Shown here: one piece after another, positions 24,793 through 32,058 of the stretch | Layout of the letters: each line of letters starts with the position of its first letter | Numbering within the stretch: position 1 is the first letter of the stretch | IMG/VR virus record: IMGVR_UViG_3300049595_001405 | Span: 1 to 36,991 of that record | Length of the DNA stretch: 36,991 nucleotides | From: a virus | Reading direction: 5' to 3' (one strand) | The notes under the pieces: model-generated | What the model was told of the DNA's origin: nothing | Database searches by the model: none | The model's input: the letters and a program-made list of their open reading frames with translations, nothing else | Translations under genes and position numbers: made by a program

Positions 24793-26309
24793 TATGCGTA
24801 CTCGATATTGACCGCCACCTCGTTGGCAGAGATAGACGTGTTGTCCGTCGCGCTGATGCCAGCCACAACCGCGAAGGCAATGCCCGTGCTGAACACAAGC
24901 CCAATGTCGGTGATCCGGCAGATGCCACCACCAGCCGGGAGCATGTACGTTGCCACCGGGGTATCACTGGCCGGACTTGGGGCGCTGGCTTTGTTGTAGA
25001 GTTTCAGGTAGCGGTTGGCCGCCCCGTTGTTCGTTGCGATGACGGCATAGACCCGGCCCGCGCTGTTCTTCACGCTGGTAGCGTTGTTGGTGGCTGCCGA
25101 CGTGTTTAGAACGTACCCGGTCAGGCCGCCCGTGCCCGTGGCTCGGCTGGCCCCGCCCACGTCACCGATCAGGTTCGTACCGGTTGCGATGGACAGGATG
25201 TCAACGTCACCGATGTTGTTCGTGCCAGCCGGAAGTGCCTGGCCAACCCGAGTCCAGAGATGGCCCGTGCTGTCCGTGTTGAGGCTGGCGTAGTCCCCGT
25301 CCGTACCGGCCCCGGACGCTGCCGTGTCACGCCTGACCGACCAGATAGCCACGCCCGTATCGCCGCTGGCGTGTGCGGCATCCTCGGCCTTGCCCAAGTT
25401 GGTCGCGCCCGTGCCCGTGATGACGGTTAGCACGTCCACGTCACCGATATTGTTCGTACCGGCAGGCAGGGCCACCGTCACGCTTGCGTCAACGTAGAGC
25501 CGCCCGGTACTGTTGACGTTTAGCGTGGCGTAGTCACCATCAGCCGCGCCAGATGCAGCCGTGTTGCGTTGCACGGCAAGGGCCATAACGCCGGTGTCGC
25601 CCGTGGTGTGTACCGCGTCCTCTGCTTTGCCAAGGTTGGCTGCTGCTGTGCCCGGCGTGATCGAAGTTGCGATGGTTCCGATGTTGCCGATGGTGTTCGC
25701 GCCGGTTGGAAGGGCCGAACTCACCTGCACCGCGAACGTGCCCGCGTTGGTCACGTCATGGCTAGGAACGCTTGCCAGTGACACAGGCTGCGTGGTTTGC
25801 CAGAACGTGCCGGTGACTGCGACGGAGCCGGTTACGGTCGAGGTCGTGTAGAGCCGCCCATCAGCGTCCGTACTGAGCGTGATGTAGTCGCCGTCCGATG
25901 CAGTCCCGGCCAGCGTGTCACGCCGCACGGCCAAGGACACCACGCCACGGTTGCCGCTGGTATGGATCGCATCTTCCGCCCGCGTGATGTCCGCGAGGCT
26001 GGCGTCGATGCTGGTCAGGGTGTCGGATGCCGTTGCAAGCGTTGCTTGCGTGGCCGCCCCGGTCGGCAGGCTGATCGTCCCGCTGATGTTGGTCACGTTC
26101 CACGTACCCGACTGCGTGGCGGCCACCGTGCCATCGACGGTCAGGCTGCCACCGTTGTCTGTGACGGGGAAGGTACCACCAGCCCCGGTCACGGTCACGG
26201 TCCCGTCGATGATGTTGTGGGCCACGGCAGGATCGCCAGCCGAGCCTGCGCCCGTGCTCTTGCGGTACTTTGTTGCGCCCGATGCGTCTAGGAATGTTTC
26301 GTTCGCCAT
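24792..26309 (-). CDS. Repeat-containing tail fibre-like protein
   Basis: A 505-residue Ala/Gly/Thr-rich protein with three repeats of about 45 residues (at about 110-154, 228-272 and 307-352), each reading roughly AEDA-x-H-x-S/T-G, L-A-V-x-R, DGDY-x-x-L, and G-R/H-L. Between them a second repeat recurs (LPAGTNNIGDVD at about 280 and 359, diverged at about 200). This repeat type is common in phage tail and fibre proteins. The start at 26309 follows CGGAGG. It heads the tail-fibre block and probably links the particle to the beta-helix protein downstream. Confidence 0.8.
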   Translation of the reverse strand: MANETFLDASGATKYRKSTGAGSAGDPAVAHNIIDGTVTVTGAGGTFPVTDNGGSLTVDGTVAATQSGTWNVTNISGTISLPTGAATQATLATASDTLTSIDASLADITRAEDAIHTSGNRGVVSLAVRRDTLAGTASDGDYITLSTDADGRLYTTSTVTGSVAVTGTFWQTTQPVSLASVPSHDVTNAGTFAVQVSSALPTGANTIGNIGTIATSITPGTAAANLGKAEDAVHTTGDTGVMALAVQRNTAASGAADGDYATLNVNSTGRLYVDASVTVALPAGTNNIGDVDVLTVITGTGATNLGKAEDAAHASGDTGVAIWSVRRDTAASGAGTDGDYASLNTDSTGHLWTRVGQALPAGTNNIGDVDILSIATGTNLIGDVGGASRATGTGGLTGYVLNTSAATNNATSVKNSAGRVYAVIATNNGAANRYLKLYNKASAPSPASDTPVATYMLPAGGGICRITDIGLVFSTGIAFAVVAGISATDNTSISANEVAVNIEYA

Positions 26310-26319
26310 AGAGCCTCCG

Positions 26320-26499
26320 TCAATCCCAAGTGAGCATCATGTGCGCCGAGTTGTCCGCGTCGTTGAACAGCCAACCGCCACCAGTGCCAGGCGGTGCCGG
26401 TTCAGCCGCCCATCGGTTCACAACATTAGCCTCCGCAACAATCATCGTAATGGTTGCGGACGGACTGTACCGTACAACCGTCACGCTCGGGTAACTCAT
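26320..26499 (-). CDS. Short hypothetical protein, 59 aa
   Basis: A 59-residue open frame running from ATG at 26499 to TGA at 26320, beginning MSYPSVTVVRYSPSATI and ending in MMLTWD. The start overlaps the upstream stop as ATGA and follows GAGGTG, and the stop lies 10 bases before the next start, next to that gene's ribosome site. It fills the gap with no loss of frame, so it is probably real. The sequence is beta-rich with a GTGGGW turn. The family is unknown; a small fibre accessory protein is plausible. Confidence 0.75.
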   Translation of the reverse strand: MSYPSVTVVRYSPSATITMIVAEANVVNRWAAEPAPPGTGGGWLFNDADNSAHMMLTWD

Positions 26500-26873
26500 C
26501 GCGTCACCTCGCGGCTAATCACGCCAACCCCGCCAGCCATGCGAGTTACCACGCCACCAGCCGACACGATCTCGATGTCCCACACGAACGTGCCAGCAGC
26601 TAGGGCCGCTGTCTGCGTGTTCGTAATCGTCACCGTGACAAGCCCAGACGCGCCCGTGATAACCAGCCCCGCCGCTGGCGTGCTGGTCAGGTCGAGCAGG
26701 CTGGTCGTGGCCTCGTAGTCCGAGCGCAGGGTCATGCGGGCCGAGTAGCCTGAGATGTCAATGGCTGCCCCGGCGTTGGTCACGTAGTAGAGGCCAAGCT
26801 GGTACGTGGCTCCCTGCTTGATCTCCAGTTCACCCTGTAGGTCCAGCCGGTACGTGGTGCTGATGTCTGGCAT
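26496..26873 (-). CDS. Small beta-rich tail-block protein, 125 aa
   Basis: A 125-residue beta-sandwich-looking protein. It contains GATYQLGLYYV and ISGYSARMTLRSDYEAT, a pattern seen in N-terminal domains of phage baseplate and fibre proteins (BppU-like), then FVWDIEIVSAGG and VTRMAGGVGVISREVTR. It probably helps attach the fibre proteins encoded just downstream. Its ATG shares a base with the upstream stop (TAATG). Family assignment is tentative. Confidence 0.7.
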   Translation of the reverse strand: MPDISTTYRLDLQGELEIKQGATYQLGLYYVTNAGAAIDISGYSARMTLRSDYEATTSLLDLTSTPAAGLVITGASGLVTVTITNTQTAALAAGTFVWDIEIVSAGGVVTRMAGGVGVISREVTR

Positions 26874-27499
26874 TACTTCGCCCCCTTCTTGGCAACCCGG
26901 AAGGCCGCGTCATAGAGCGGGCTGGTCCGTTTTACACCCATCGCGGCGGTCTGCTTCGGGTCTGCCGGGTCAAACGCCTCATAGTCCAGCTTGGCCTCGG
27001 CTCGCACGCGCGGCGGGATCAGGGCCGATGCCAGGGCCGGAACCTTGGCGACGATGCTAGCGATGGCACGGAGGACCAGCGGAAGCAGGCCATACCACGC
27101 CAGCACAAGGGCAATGCCCATGCCGACCAGCCCCCAGAACCCCATGCCGAGCAGCGTCTGCCACCAGGGGGTTGTATCGACCACGCCGGGCAGCTTCTCG
27201 CGGATCTTGGCCCCGCTGCCACCGATCCGCTCGGCCCCGTGGTCGATCCGTTCGGCGGCGGCGATGATGGTCTTGACCTTCTCGAATGCGTTGGGCATGT
27301 CGTCCGGGTACGCGACCTGCTCCGGTATGAGCGGGAGCAAATCCTGTGCGTTGTCCCGGATGGTCTGTGCGTCGGTTCGGACGCTCTTGGCCACGCTGTC
27401 GATGGCGATGGCCTCGGCTTCAATGGTCCTCTTGGCGGAAGTGCAACCGGCCCCTGTCAGGGCTGCGGTTGCAACGGCAATGGTGGCAAATCTGTGCAT
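26873..27499 (-). CDS. Putative lipoprotein with transmembrane segment (spanin-like)
   Basis: A 208-residue protein. The N-terminus (MHRFATIAVATAALTGAGC) resembles a lipoprotein signal with Cys19 as the lipidated residue, although the lipobox is imperfect (GAGC). A helical, periplasmic-type region follows, then a strongly hydrophobic segment at about 115-138 and a second, weaker one to about 162, and a 45-residue basic tail. An outer-membrane lipid anchor plus an inner-membrane helix is the layout of a unimolecular spanin, which fuses the two membranes at lysis. The long C-terminal tail is unusual for that family. The ATG at 27499 follows GCAGGAGGCACC. Confidence 0.65.
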   Translation of the reverse strand: MHRFATIAVATAALTGAGCTSAKRTIEAEAIAIDSVAKSVRTDAQTIRDNAQDLLPLIPEQVAYPDDMPNAFEKVKTIIAAAERIDHGAERIGGSGAKIREKLPGVVDTTPWWQTLLGMGFWGLVGMGIALVLAWYGLLPLVLRAIASIVAKVPALASALIPPRVRAEAKLDYEAFDPADPKQTAAMGVKRTSPLYDAAFRVAKKGAK

Positions 27500-27532
27500 G
27501 GTGCCTCCTGCGTACAGGAAGCGTAGGCGCGG

Positions 27533-28030
27533 CTAGTGAGGGTTAGCCTCGCCCGTCGCTAGCCTAGCTCGGGCAGCCCTTTGCCACGCGATGTCGCACG
27601 TCCTGCACTTTCGACTGCCATTCATGGTCTTACAAAGGTTGCTGCCCTCTAGCGGATGGCCATTCTTGCACGTCGTTTTTCTCGCGTTGATTGCAGCCGT
27701 GCCAAACCCGCGAAGAATGTTGACGCGGTGTGTTACCGCTTCTAGGTGGTTGACGTTGATGCAGGCGGGATTTCTGCACAAATGATCTAGCACCATGCCG
27801 GGCGGGATTGGACCGTTGACAGCCTCCCACGCGGCTCGATGCGCCCATAGCTTTTTGCCGCCAACACGGACCTGGCCGTATTTCTCAACACGGACCCGGC
27901 CGTATCTCTTTGATTTGCGGCCCGCAAACTCGATGCAGTCGCCGGGCGGCTTGGGAGGAACGGGCAGGCCGGGCGCGACGACAGCGGCATCAACGGGCGA
28001 TGACGGGACAGACGAAGTGCTAATATCCAT
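27533..28030 (-). CDS. HNH endonuclease with C-terminal zinc ribbon
   Basis: A 165-residue phage HNH enzyme. The HNH core reads [16 protein letters not shown], then [20 protein letters not shown], giving the conserved His and Asn residues and two zinc cysteines. A C-terminal ribbon follows (CKNGHPLEG, then CRTC). The N-terminal 30 residues are Pro/Ser/Val-rich. Such stand-alone enzymes spread between phages as homing elements and nick or cut a target DNA. The ATG at 28030 follows GAGGAGACGCGC. It sits at the start of the late fibre block, downstream of a candidate extended -10 promoter. Confidence 0.88.
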   Translation of the reverse strand: MDISTSSVPSSPVDAAVVAPGLPVPPKPPGDCIEFAGRKSKRYGRVRVEKYGQVRVGGKKLWAHRAAWEAVNGPIPPGMVLDHLCRNPACINVNHLEAVTHRVNILRGFGTAAINARKTTCKNGHPLEGSNLCKTMNGSRKCRTCDIAWQRAARARLATGEANPH

Positions 28031-28069
28031 GCGCGTCTCCTCGGCCCTAGCAGGCCGTCGGGGATGAAC

Positions 28070-28142
28070 GCCAGCAACTCATTGCTAGCGGGTCGCTGGT
28101 GCCTGACAGGGCATCATGCGGCCTTGACCCATGATTATAGCA
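28070..28142 (-). promoter_or_regulatory. Candidate extended -10 promoter and leader hairpin
   Basis: On the minus strand a perfect TGC-TATAAT (28142-28134) lies at the stop of the 28135-28560 gene, without a matching -35. A hairpin follows in the leader: GCTAGCAA/TTGCTGGC (28089-28070) with a TGAG loop and one G-T pair. It could drive the HNH, spanin and fibre genes and perhaps the late operon. The rest of the 104-bp gap holds nothing further that I recognise. Confidence 0.4.
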
Positions 28143-28560
28143 CAGCCTCCCCAATCCTGCCCATCCCAAGCCGGGCGCGGGTGGCGTCGTTGGCGTTGGC
28201 GGCTTGGCGCAGGTCCGCCCAACGCCGGGCCGGTGATGGCTGTGGCACGATGCTATCGGTTGGCCCGGCCATCTGCAACGGTGGCGGGGACAGTGCGGTA
28301 CGTGCCGCCGCACACTCCGCCTCGGCTGCGGCGAGGGCTTCGCGGAGGCTGGCCAGCTCCTTGGCCGGGTCGTCCAGACCGGCGCAGGCGTTGACGCAAT
28401 CAACAATCCGGGCAGAGTTGGCCCCACTGGTTGTCTGATTGGTCTCGCCCCACGACCACCACTGGATATCGCCAACGCTGCCGTTTTCAGTTTCGATCCG
28501 GTACATGCTTCCGCCGTAGTGCCGACCCTGCCACGGCTCCGGGGTCCAGTTTCGTTCCAT
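28135..28560 (-). CDS. Phage hypothetical protein with RIVDCVNAC motif
   Basis: A 141-residue protein. The N-terminal half is small and aromatic (NWTPEPWQGRHYGG, IQWWSWGE). It is followed by ARIVDCVNACAGLDD, a motif recurring in many short phage proteins of unknown function, and then a helical coiled segment (ELASLREALAAAEAE). The ATG at 28560 follows GAAGGGAGCAATGA, part of the shared leader. It is the first gene after the promoter at 28581-28609. No function is established. Confidence 0.75.
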   Translation of the reverse strand: MERNWTPEPWQGRHYGGSMYRIETENGSVGDIQWWSWGETNQTTSGANSARIVDCVNACAGLDDPAKELASLREALAAAEAECAAARTALSPPPLQMAGPTDSIVPQPSPARRWADLRQAANANDATRARLGMGRIGEAVL

Positions 28561-28580
28561 TCATTGCTCCCTTCTCCCCC

Positions 28581-28609
28581 ACCCTACCACGCCAGCCCAG
28601 GCACGTCAA
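28581..28609 (-). promoter_or_regulatory. Sigma70-like promoter for the 28560 gene
   Basis: On the minus strand, TTGACG (28609-28604) and TAGGGT (28586-28581) are separated by 17 bp. The -35 differs from consensus at one base and the -10 at two. The RNA start would fall about 15 bases before the ribosome site AAGGGAGCA of the 28135-28560 gene. No copy of the GTGTCGRTAG operator is present here. Confidence 0.55.
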
Positions 28610-28627
28610 GGGCGCAGGTTCCCTATA

Positions 28628-28643
28628 CCCGCAGCAAAGCGGG
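28628..28643 (-). terminator. Short hairpin after the DnaA domain IV gene
   Basis: A 5-bp GC stem, CCCGC/GCGGG, with a 6-base loop, lies 24 bases past the stop of the 28667-28957 gene and just before the next promoter. It lacks a run of T, so it is a weak terminator candidate that would separate the early replication operon from the 28560 transcript. Confidence 0.35.
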
Positions 28644-28666
28644 CTAGTCTGGAATGATTCTAAGTC

Positions 28667-28957
28667 TCAACTAGCCTTAGCCGCCCGGTTCAGGATTGCC
28701 GCAACCTCGGCCTCCAGTTCCGGCTCATTTATGATCCGCTTGTCGATCTTCTGGTACGCCGTCAACGCGCTGGTATGGCCGGGCCGTTGCATGATCGCGG
28801 CTATCTGGTGCCAGGACAGCCCGGTATGTTGCCGGAGCAGGTAGGCTGCGACGGCGCGGGCCTTGACGCATCGCTCGTCCCGGTTGCGGGCAATGAAGGA
28901 CTGGGCGGGGATGTCGTAGTGGTCCAGAACGGCGTTGATGATGTTGGTTGCGGTCAC
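28667..28957 (-). CDS. Free-standing DnaA domain IV-like DNA-binding protein
   Basis: A 96-residue protein whose residues of about 22-71 match the C-terminal DNA-binding domain of bacterial DnaA. The helix RDERCVKARAVAAYLLRQHTG precedes LSWHQIAAIMQ, and the signature GHTSALTAYQKI follows. The ATPase domains of DnaA are absent. It could bind DnaA-box-like sites, steer host DnaA, or regulate early transcription. The GTG at 28957 overlaps the upstream stop as GTGA; a longer frame to 29047 runs over the previous gene. It ends the replication operon. Confidence 0.87.
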   Translation of the reverse strand: MTATNIINAVLDHYDIPAQSFIARNRDERCVKARAVAAYLLRQHTGLSWHQIAAIMQRPGHTSALTAYQKIDKRIINEPELEAEVAAILNRAAKAS

Positions 28958-29322
28958 TGCCCCACCCCCCTCTCCGCCCGAGCCTTGTCGTGGGCGTCGG
29001 CTTGTGCGACCCATCGCCACACACCGTTGATGTCGGTGCCGCCCCATTCACGGTTGTTGGCGTGTTCGCCAATCAGTCCACGCCACTTCCCGCACTCCTC
29101 CCACGCCAGCAGGTAAAGCTCCGCAATTGGCCGGAGCCGGGCGAGTTCGGCCAGTGCCCTGTTGCGGTCCATCTCGCAGACGTTGACCATCTCTTGCAGT
29201 TCAGCGATGGCGGCTTCCAGTTTGGCAATGCGGTCAAGGGCTTCATCGGCCCGGACCCAATCGCCCCAGTCGTTTGCTGGTTCCATGCAGCCGTCGATAT
29301 TGGCCCATCTCTGAATGTTCAC
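28954..29322 (-). CDS. Coiled-coil hypothetical protein, 122 aa
   Basis: A 122-residue protein with an N-terminal DWGDWVRADEALDRIAKLEAAIAEL-type coiled coil (cited as landmark, residues of about 18-42) and a C-terminal aromatic segment (EWGGTDINGVWRWV). Similar short proteins occur in many phages without known function. It begins with GTG at 29322, overlapping the RusA stop as GTGA. It lies between RusA and the DnaA domain IV gene, so it may help DNA replication or recombination, by context only. Confidence 0.75.
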   Translation of the reverse strand: MNIQRWANIDGCMEPANDWGDWVRADEALDRIAKLEAAIAELQEMVNVCEMDRNRALAELARLRPIAELYLLAWEECGKWRGLIGEHANNREWGGTDINGVWRWVAQADAHDKARAERGVGQ

Positions 29323-29687
29323 TTGCCTGCCTCCTCCCCGCCGACGCGGGTGATTGTCAACTCCACTCGCGGATTCGCCTTGTCAATCCCGCCCCTGCGG
29401 ATGCGCAGGTCGTCAATGTCCGAGTCGTCCCTGAACACCCCGTGATGGGTCAGGTAGTCCAGCATCGGCTTCCAGATGTTGTCGAGGTCGCGCGTGCGTG
29501 CATCGGGCATGTACGCCACGGCATCGACGGACAACCTGCCGTAGATTGGCCGCTCGTCCAGCTGGAACGCGACAACGTAAAGCGGATTGGCCTTGTACGC
29601 CCGGCCCTTCGCAGACAGGACGGTGCGGCCCTTGACGTTGCGCCAGTAGGTGTTCACCGTTGGCGGGTAGGGGAGGGTGATCTTCAC
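29319..29687 (-). CDS. rusA: RusA-like Holliday junction resolvase
   Basis: A 122-residue endonuclease that cuts four-way DNA junctions formed in recombination. The family start is present (VKITLPYPPTVNTYW) and the acidic catalytic set is D67, D69 and N70 (RDLDN), K73, and D87, D88 and D90, matching RusA. The GTG at 29687 overlaps the 32-residue gene's stop as GTGA and follows GGAG; the open frame to 29861 is a shadow. Its length is normal. It would resolve intermediates made by the phage Sak4-like and SSB-like proteins. Confidence 0.92.
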   Translation of the reverse strand: MKITLPYPPTVNTYWRNVKGRTVLSAKGRAYKANPLYVVAFQLDERPIYGRLSVDAVAYMPDARTRDLDNIWKPMLDYLTHHGVFRDDSDIDDLRIRRGGIDKANPRVELTITRVGGEEAGK

Positions 29688-29782
29688 CGGAACAACTCCA
29701 GTGCAGCCAACGCCACCGGCACACAGGCCAGCGACACGACGGCGAATGTCAGGGTCAGGTACTCGCGGGTGCGGCGGGTCAT
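29684..29782 (-). CDS. Tiny membrane protein, 32 aa
   Basis: An open frame of 33 codons from ATG at 29782 to TGA at 29684, starting MTRRTREYLTLTF and ending LELFR. A single hydrophobic helix (about residues 9-29) follows a basic N-terminus. The start overlaps the upstream stop as ATGA and the stop overlaps the RusA start as GTGA, so it is held in the coupled chain and is likely translated. A membrane role such as a small holin-like or inhibitor peptide is possible; no family is recognised. Confidence 0.65.
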   Translation of the reverse strand: MTRRTREYLTLTFAVVSLACVPVALAALELFR

Positions 29783-30150
29783 GGGTTGGCCTCCGCGTCA
29801 GCAAACCCAGCCACGCGCCGGGCCTCGGCCTCGCTATCACACCACACCCATCCGTATCCATGACTCATTGCTTCAAGGTGCGGGATCTCGTCGTCCTCGA
29901 ACAGGTCGTCGTGTTCATAGCCGTCGTCGTCAATGTGGACGCCACGCCACACCCCGCCGATTCGCTTGCAGTATTCGCCGTTGTCGGCGTATGCCCAGAA
30001 CACCGGCTCGGCCTTGGCCTGTGCCTTCTTGTGCATCGCCTCGCACGCGGCTCGCCAGCCAACAGAGAAGCCGACTGTAAACTCGTCGCCCTCGAACGGC
30101 CGCGCGTCGATGTTGGCCCTCATCTCGTCCGGCAGATAATCCACTTCCAT
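29779..30150 (-). CDS. Hypothetical protein, 123 aa, first gene after an operator-bearing promoter
   Basis: An acidic 123-residue protein with a helical N-terminal half (FTVGFSVGWRAACEAMHKKAQ) and a C-terminal half of clustered acidic and aromatic residues (DDDGYEHDDLFEDDE, then GYGWVWCDSEAEARRV). No family is recognised. The ATG at 30150 follows CGAAGGGAGCAACG, the shared leader, and the promoter at 30186-30214 drives it together with the tiny membrane gene and RusA. Its position suggests an early regulated gene. Confidence 0.75.
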   Translation of the reverse strand: MEVDYLPDEMRANIDARPFEGDEFTVGFSVGWRAACEAMHKKAQAKAEPVFWAYADNGEYCKRIGGVWRGVHIDDDGYEHDDLFEDDEIPHLEAMSHGYGWVWCDSEAEARRVAGFADAEANP

Positions 30151-30171
30151 CGTTGCTCCCTTCGTCGGCCT

Positions 30172-30204
30172 CTACCGACACCCATAGCCTACCCCTACCG
30201 ACAC
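30172..30204 (-). promoter_or_regulatory. Operator-like repeat pair overlapping the promoter at 30186-30214
   Basis: Two identical 10-bp copies of GTGTCGGTAG (coding strand) lie at 30204-30195 in the promoter spacer and at 30181-30172 just past the -10, 23 bp apart start to start. The pair resembles the one at 1286-1321, where the downstream copy lies the same four bases from the -10. A dedicated phage or host regulator is implied. Confidence 0.6.
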
Positions 30205-30214
30205 GCCCTGTCAA
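30186..30214 (-). promoter_or_regulatory. Sigma70 promoter with consensus -35 for the 30150 gene
   Basis: On the minus strand, TTGACA (30214-30209), a perfect -35, is separated by 17 bp from TAGGCT (30191-30186). It reads into the 29779-30150 gene. The 80-bp gap between this gene and 30231 holds nothing else, apart from the operator pair. Confidence 0.7.
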
Positions 30215-30230
30215 TAGGCTTGGCCAAGTT

Positions 30231-30440
30231 TCACATCCCCGCCAGCCAGTCACGGCCCTCGTCGGTGATGACGTACCGATACCAGCCGATAGACCGCAGC
30301 AAGCCCTCGGCCCGCAACTCCTCGCACAGCCTCGCGGACTTGCTCATGGTGTTGCCGTTCGCGTCGATTGCCTCGACCTCGCCGTACAGGGCTGCGTATT
30401 CAAGAACGCCGCGGCGGGTCCACTTCATGTTTCGGATCAT
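30231..30440 (-). CDS. Small winged-helix-like protein, 69 aa
   Basis: A 69-residue protein that looks like a winged helix: a helix WTRRGVLEYAALYG, a recognition-helix-like MSKSARLCEELRAEGLL, and a strand pair SIGWYRYVITDEGRDWL typical of such folds. It may bind DNA, perhaps as a regulator or a replication accessory factor. The ATG at 30440 overlaps the methyltransferase stop as ATGA. The longer open frame to 30545 is a shadow. Confidence 0.72.
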   Translation of the reverse strand: MIRNMKWTRRGVLEYAALYGEVEAIDANGNTMSKSARLCEELRAEGLLRSIGWYRYVITDEGRDWLAGM

Positions 30441-31036
30441 GGGGCACCCCACTGGTCCGCCATTGCTTCTGCGATGCCTGGGAATGTGGTTGATGCGATC
30501 TTGGCCCTCTTTGCCTTGTTGGTGCCGCTGGTTGTGTGTGACCACGCCGACATTCTGGCCCCGTTCTTTTTGGTGTAGAACCGCCCACGGTCCACGATCT
30601 GCGTCGGAACCAGCAGCGGAAGCCCTCGCGTCCAGAGGCAGGTTGGCTTGTTGGCCTCATGCCCGAACTGCCAAGGCTGAACGATCTGATCCGGCTTGCG
30701 GAATCTGGTGTTCATAATCCCAACAGGGTTTTCGATGGCCATTCGCTCGCACGGGATCGACCACACGAACCGAAAGAACGCCTCGGCCTGGTCCGTCAAC
30801 GCCCAACGCTCGGGCCGCTTGTGGTTCCACCACACGCCCATTCCGCACAGATAGGTGCATGGCGGGTGCGCGATGATGAGGTCGTAGCTGCTCCAGTCAT
30901 GCTCGCGCAGGTCGCCTTGGATGTGCGGGCCTGGTGCTTCGGTTGGCAACAGGTCGCATGAGATAGCGTCGTGGCCGCGCCGGATAAACGCATCGCGCAC
31001 GGTGCCGCTGAACTCGCAGAGTACCGCTACCTTCAT
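30437..31036 (-). CDS. C5-type cytosine DNA methyltransferase-like protein
   Basis: A 199-residue SAM-dependent enzyme. Motif I-like CEFSGTVRDAFIRRGHDAISCD is near the N-terminus, PPC with the catalytic-type Cys60 follows at 58-60 (IIAHPPCTYLC), and an ENP motif (AIENPVGIM) appears near residue 102. These are motifs I, IV and VI of C5 methyltransferases. It is short, lacking the usual target-recognition and motif IX-X regions, as are many phage copies. It likely modifies phage DNA against restriction. The ATG at 31036 overlaps the upstream stop as ATGA. Confidence 0.85.
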   Translation of the reverse strand: MKVAVLCEFSGTVRDAFIRRGHDAISCDLLPTEAPGPHIQGDLREHDWSSYDLIIAHPPCTYLCGMGVWWNHKRPERWALTDQAEAFFRFVWSIPCERMAIENPVGIMNTRFRKPDQIVQPWQFGHEANKPTCLWTRGLPLLVPTQIVDRGRFYTKKNGARMSAWSHTTSGTNKAKRAKIASTTFPGIAEAMADQWGAP

Positions 31037-32058
31037 GGATTCCCCTTGATTGCACGGGCCTCGGCCCTTACGGTCCTCAACACCCGCCACAGTACGGACT
31101 CTGTTGGCTCGGTAACATCTCCGAAAACAGGGTCAATGCGTCGGAAACCTACGAGGCGGGCCGCGTCCTTGCCACGCAACGGCACTACGTTCGTCCAGGA
31201 TCGACGCTGACCCTCCACCCCCGGCCCTACCCGCCACCGCACCCTCTTGACGCTCCTGACGCGTTCTAGCAGCCCTTTCCGGGCAAGCTGGTCAAACCCC
31301 CACCAACGCCCCGTCACGTTCTGGGGGGTTCTACCTATCCGCGGCATGGCGATGGCCTCGACATCCGCCCAAACGTCCTGCCAGTGCGACCAGTCCCGGC
31401 CCAGCATGGCCGTCAAGATACAGGCTTGCGTGTCGGTCAGGCCCGGCCAGCCCAGCGCCGTCGCTACGTGGCCGTCGTGGTTGACGAGGTAGTTAGCCCG
31501 GAGCGTGGCCTCGTCGATGCCAGCCGCCACGTACACGCGCCACTTGTCCCGGCACGGAACATTGATAATCGTCTTGGCGGCATGGTCCACGGCGTACCAG
31601 TACGTCGGCACGAACCCGAGAACGTGGCTGCCAAGCGTCTTGGCCTTGCGTGCCCGTTTCGCACCGACGATCATCCGCGCGAGCTTGGCGTTGTTCTCCT
31701 CCGGGTGGAGCCTGATCCAGTTCCGGGCACGGTCGGAGAATGTGCCAGCCGCTAGGTTCTCGATGCGATGGTCGAACGGATCGCCGTTGAGGTGGTAGAT
31801 CACCTTCCCCGGCGGGACTGGTCCGACATGCTTCTCCCACGCCACGACCGCGACCGGCTTCCAGTTCAGGTGGAACCGGGTCTGGCCCGTCGTCACCTTC
31901 ACGTACTGGCACTTCCCCGATTGTGTACGGTACGTCACCACGTCGCCCACATTGAACTTGCGCCGGGTCCGCTTTGGCTTGGGCGGCTTGACCGGCACCA
32001 GCTTGGCCCCGTCGCGCGTCCGCCCGCGCGGGGCTTCGTTGAGGATGAACTGGGTCAT
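31033..32058 (-). CDS. HNH-like endonuclease with a long C-terminal extension
   Basis: A 341-residue protein. Residues of about 25-125 carry an HNH-type core: a strand domain, then WEKHVGPVPPGKVIYHLNGDPFDHRIENLAAGT (landmark around 65-98), with the expected His and Asn residues. The remaining two thirds (about 140-341) are alpha/beta with WRVYVAAGIDEATLRA and WGFDQLARKGLLERVRSVKRVRWRVG, a possible winged helix for DNA targeting. The ATG at 32058 overlaps the upstream stop as ATGA and follows GAGGAGG. It might be a homing enzyme or a recruited replication nuclease, since it lies within the replication operon. Confidence 0.75.
   Translation of the reverse strand: MTQFILNEAPRGRTRDGAKLVPVKPPKPKRTRRKFNVGDVVTYRTQSGKCQYVKVTTGQTRFHLNWKPVAVVAWEKHVGPVPPGKVIYHLNGDPFDHRIENLAAGTFSDRARNWIRLHPEENNAKLARMIVGAKRARKAKTLGSHVLGFVPTYWYAVDHAAKTIINVPCRDKWRVYVAAGIDEATLRANYLVNHDGHVATALGWPGLTDTQACILTAMLGRDWSHWQDVWADVEAIAMPRIGRTPQNVTGRWWGFDQLARKGLLERVRSVKRVRWRVGPGVEGQRRSWTNVVPLRGKDAARLVGFRRIDPVFGDVTEPTESVLWRVLRTVRAEARAIKGNP

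Noticed and set aside
24792-26309. DNA-level tandem repeats such as recombination sites
   Set aside because: The repeats are at unequal spacing (118 and 79 residues) and diverged; they are protein repeats of a tail fibre type.
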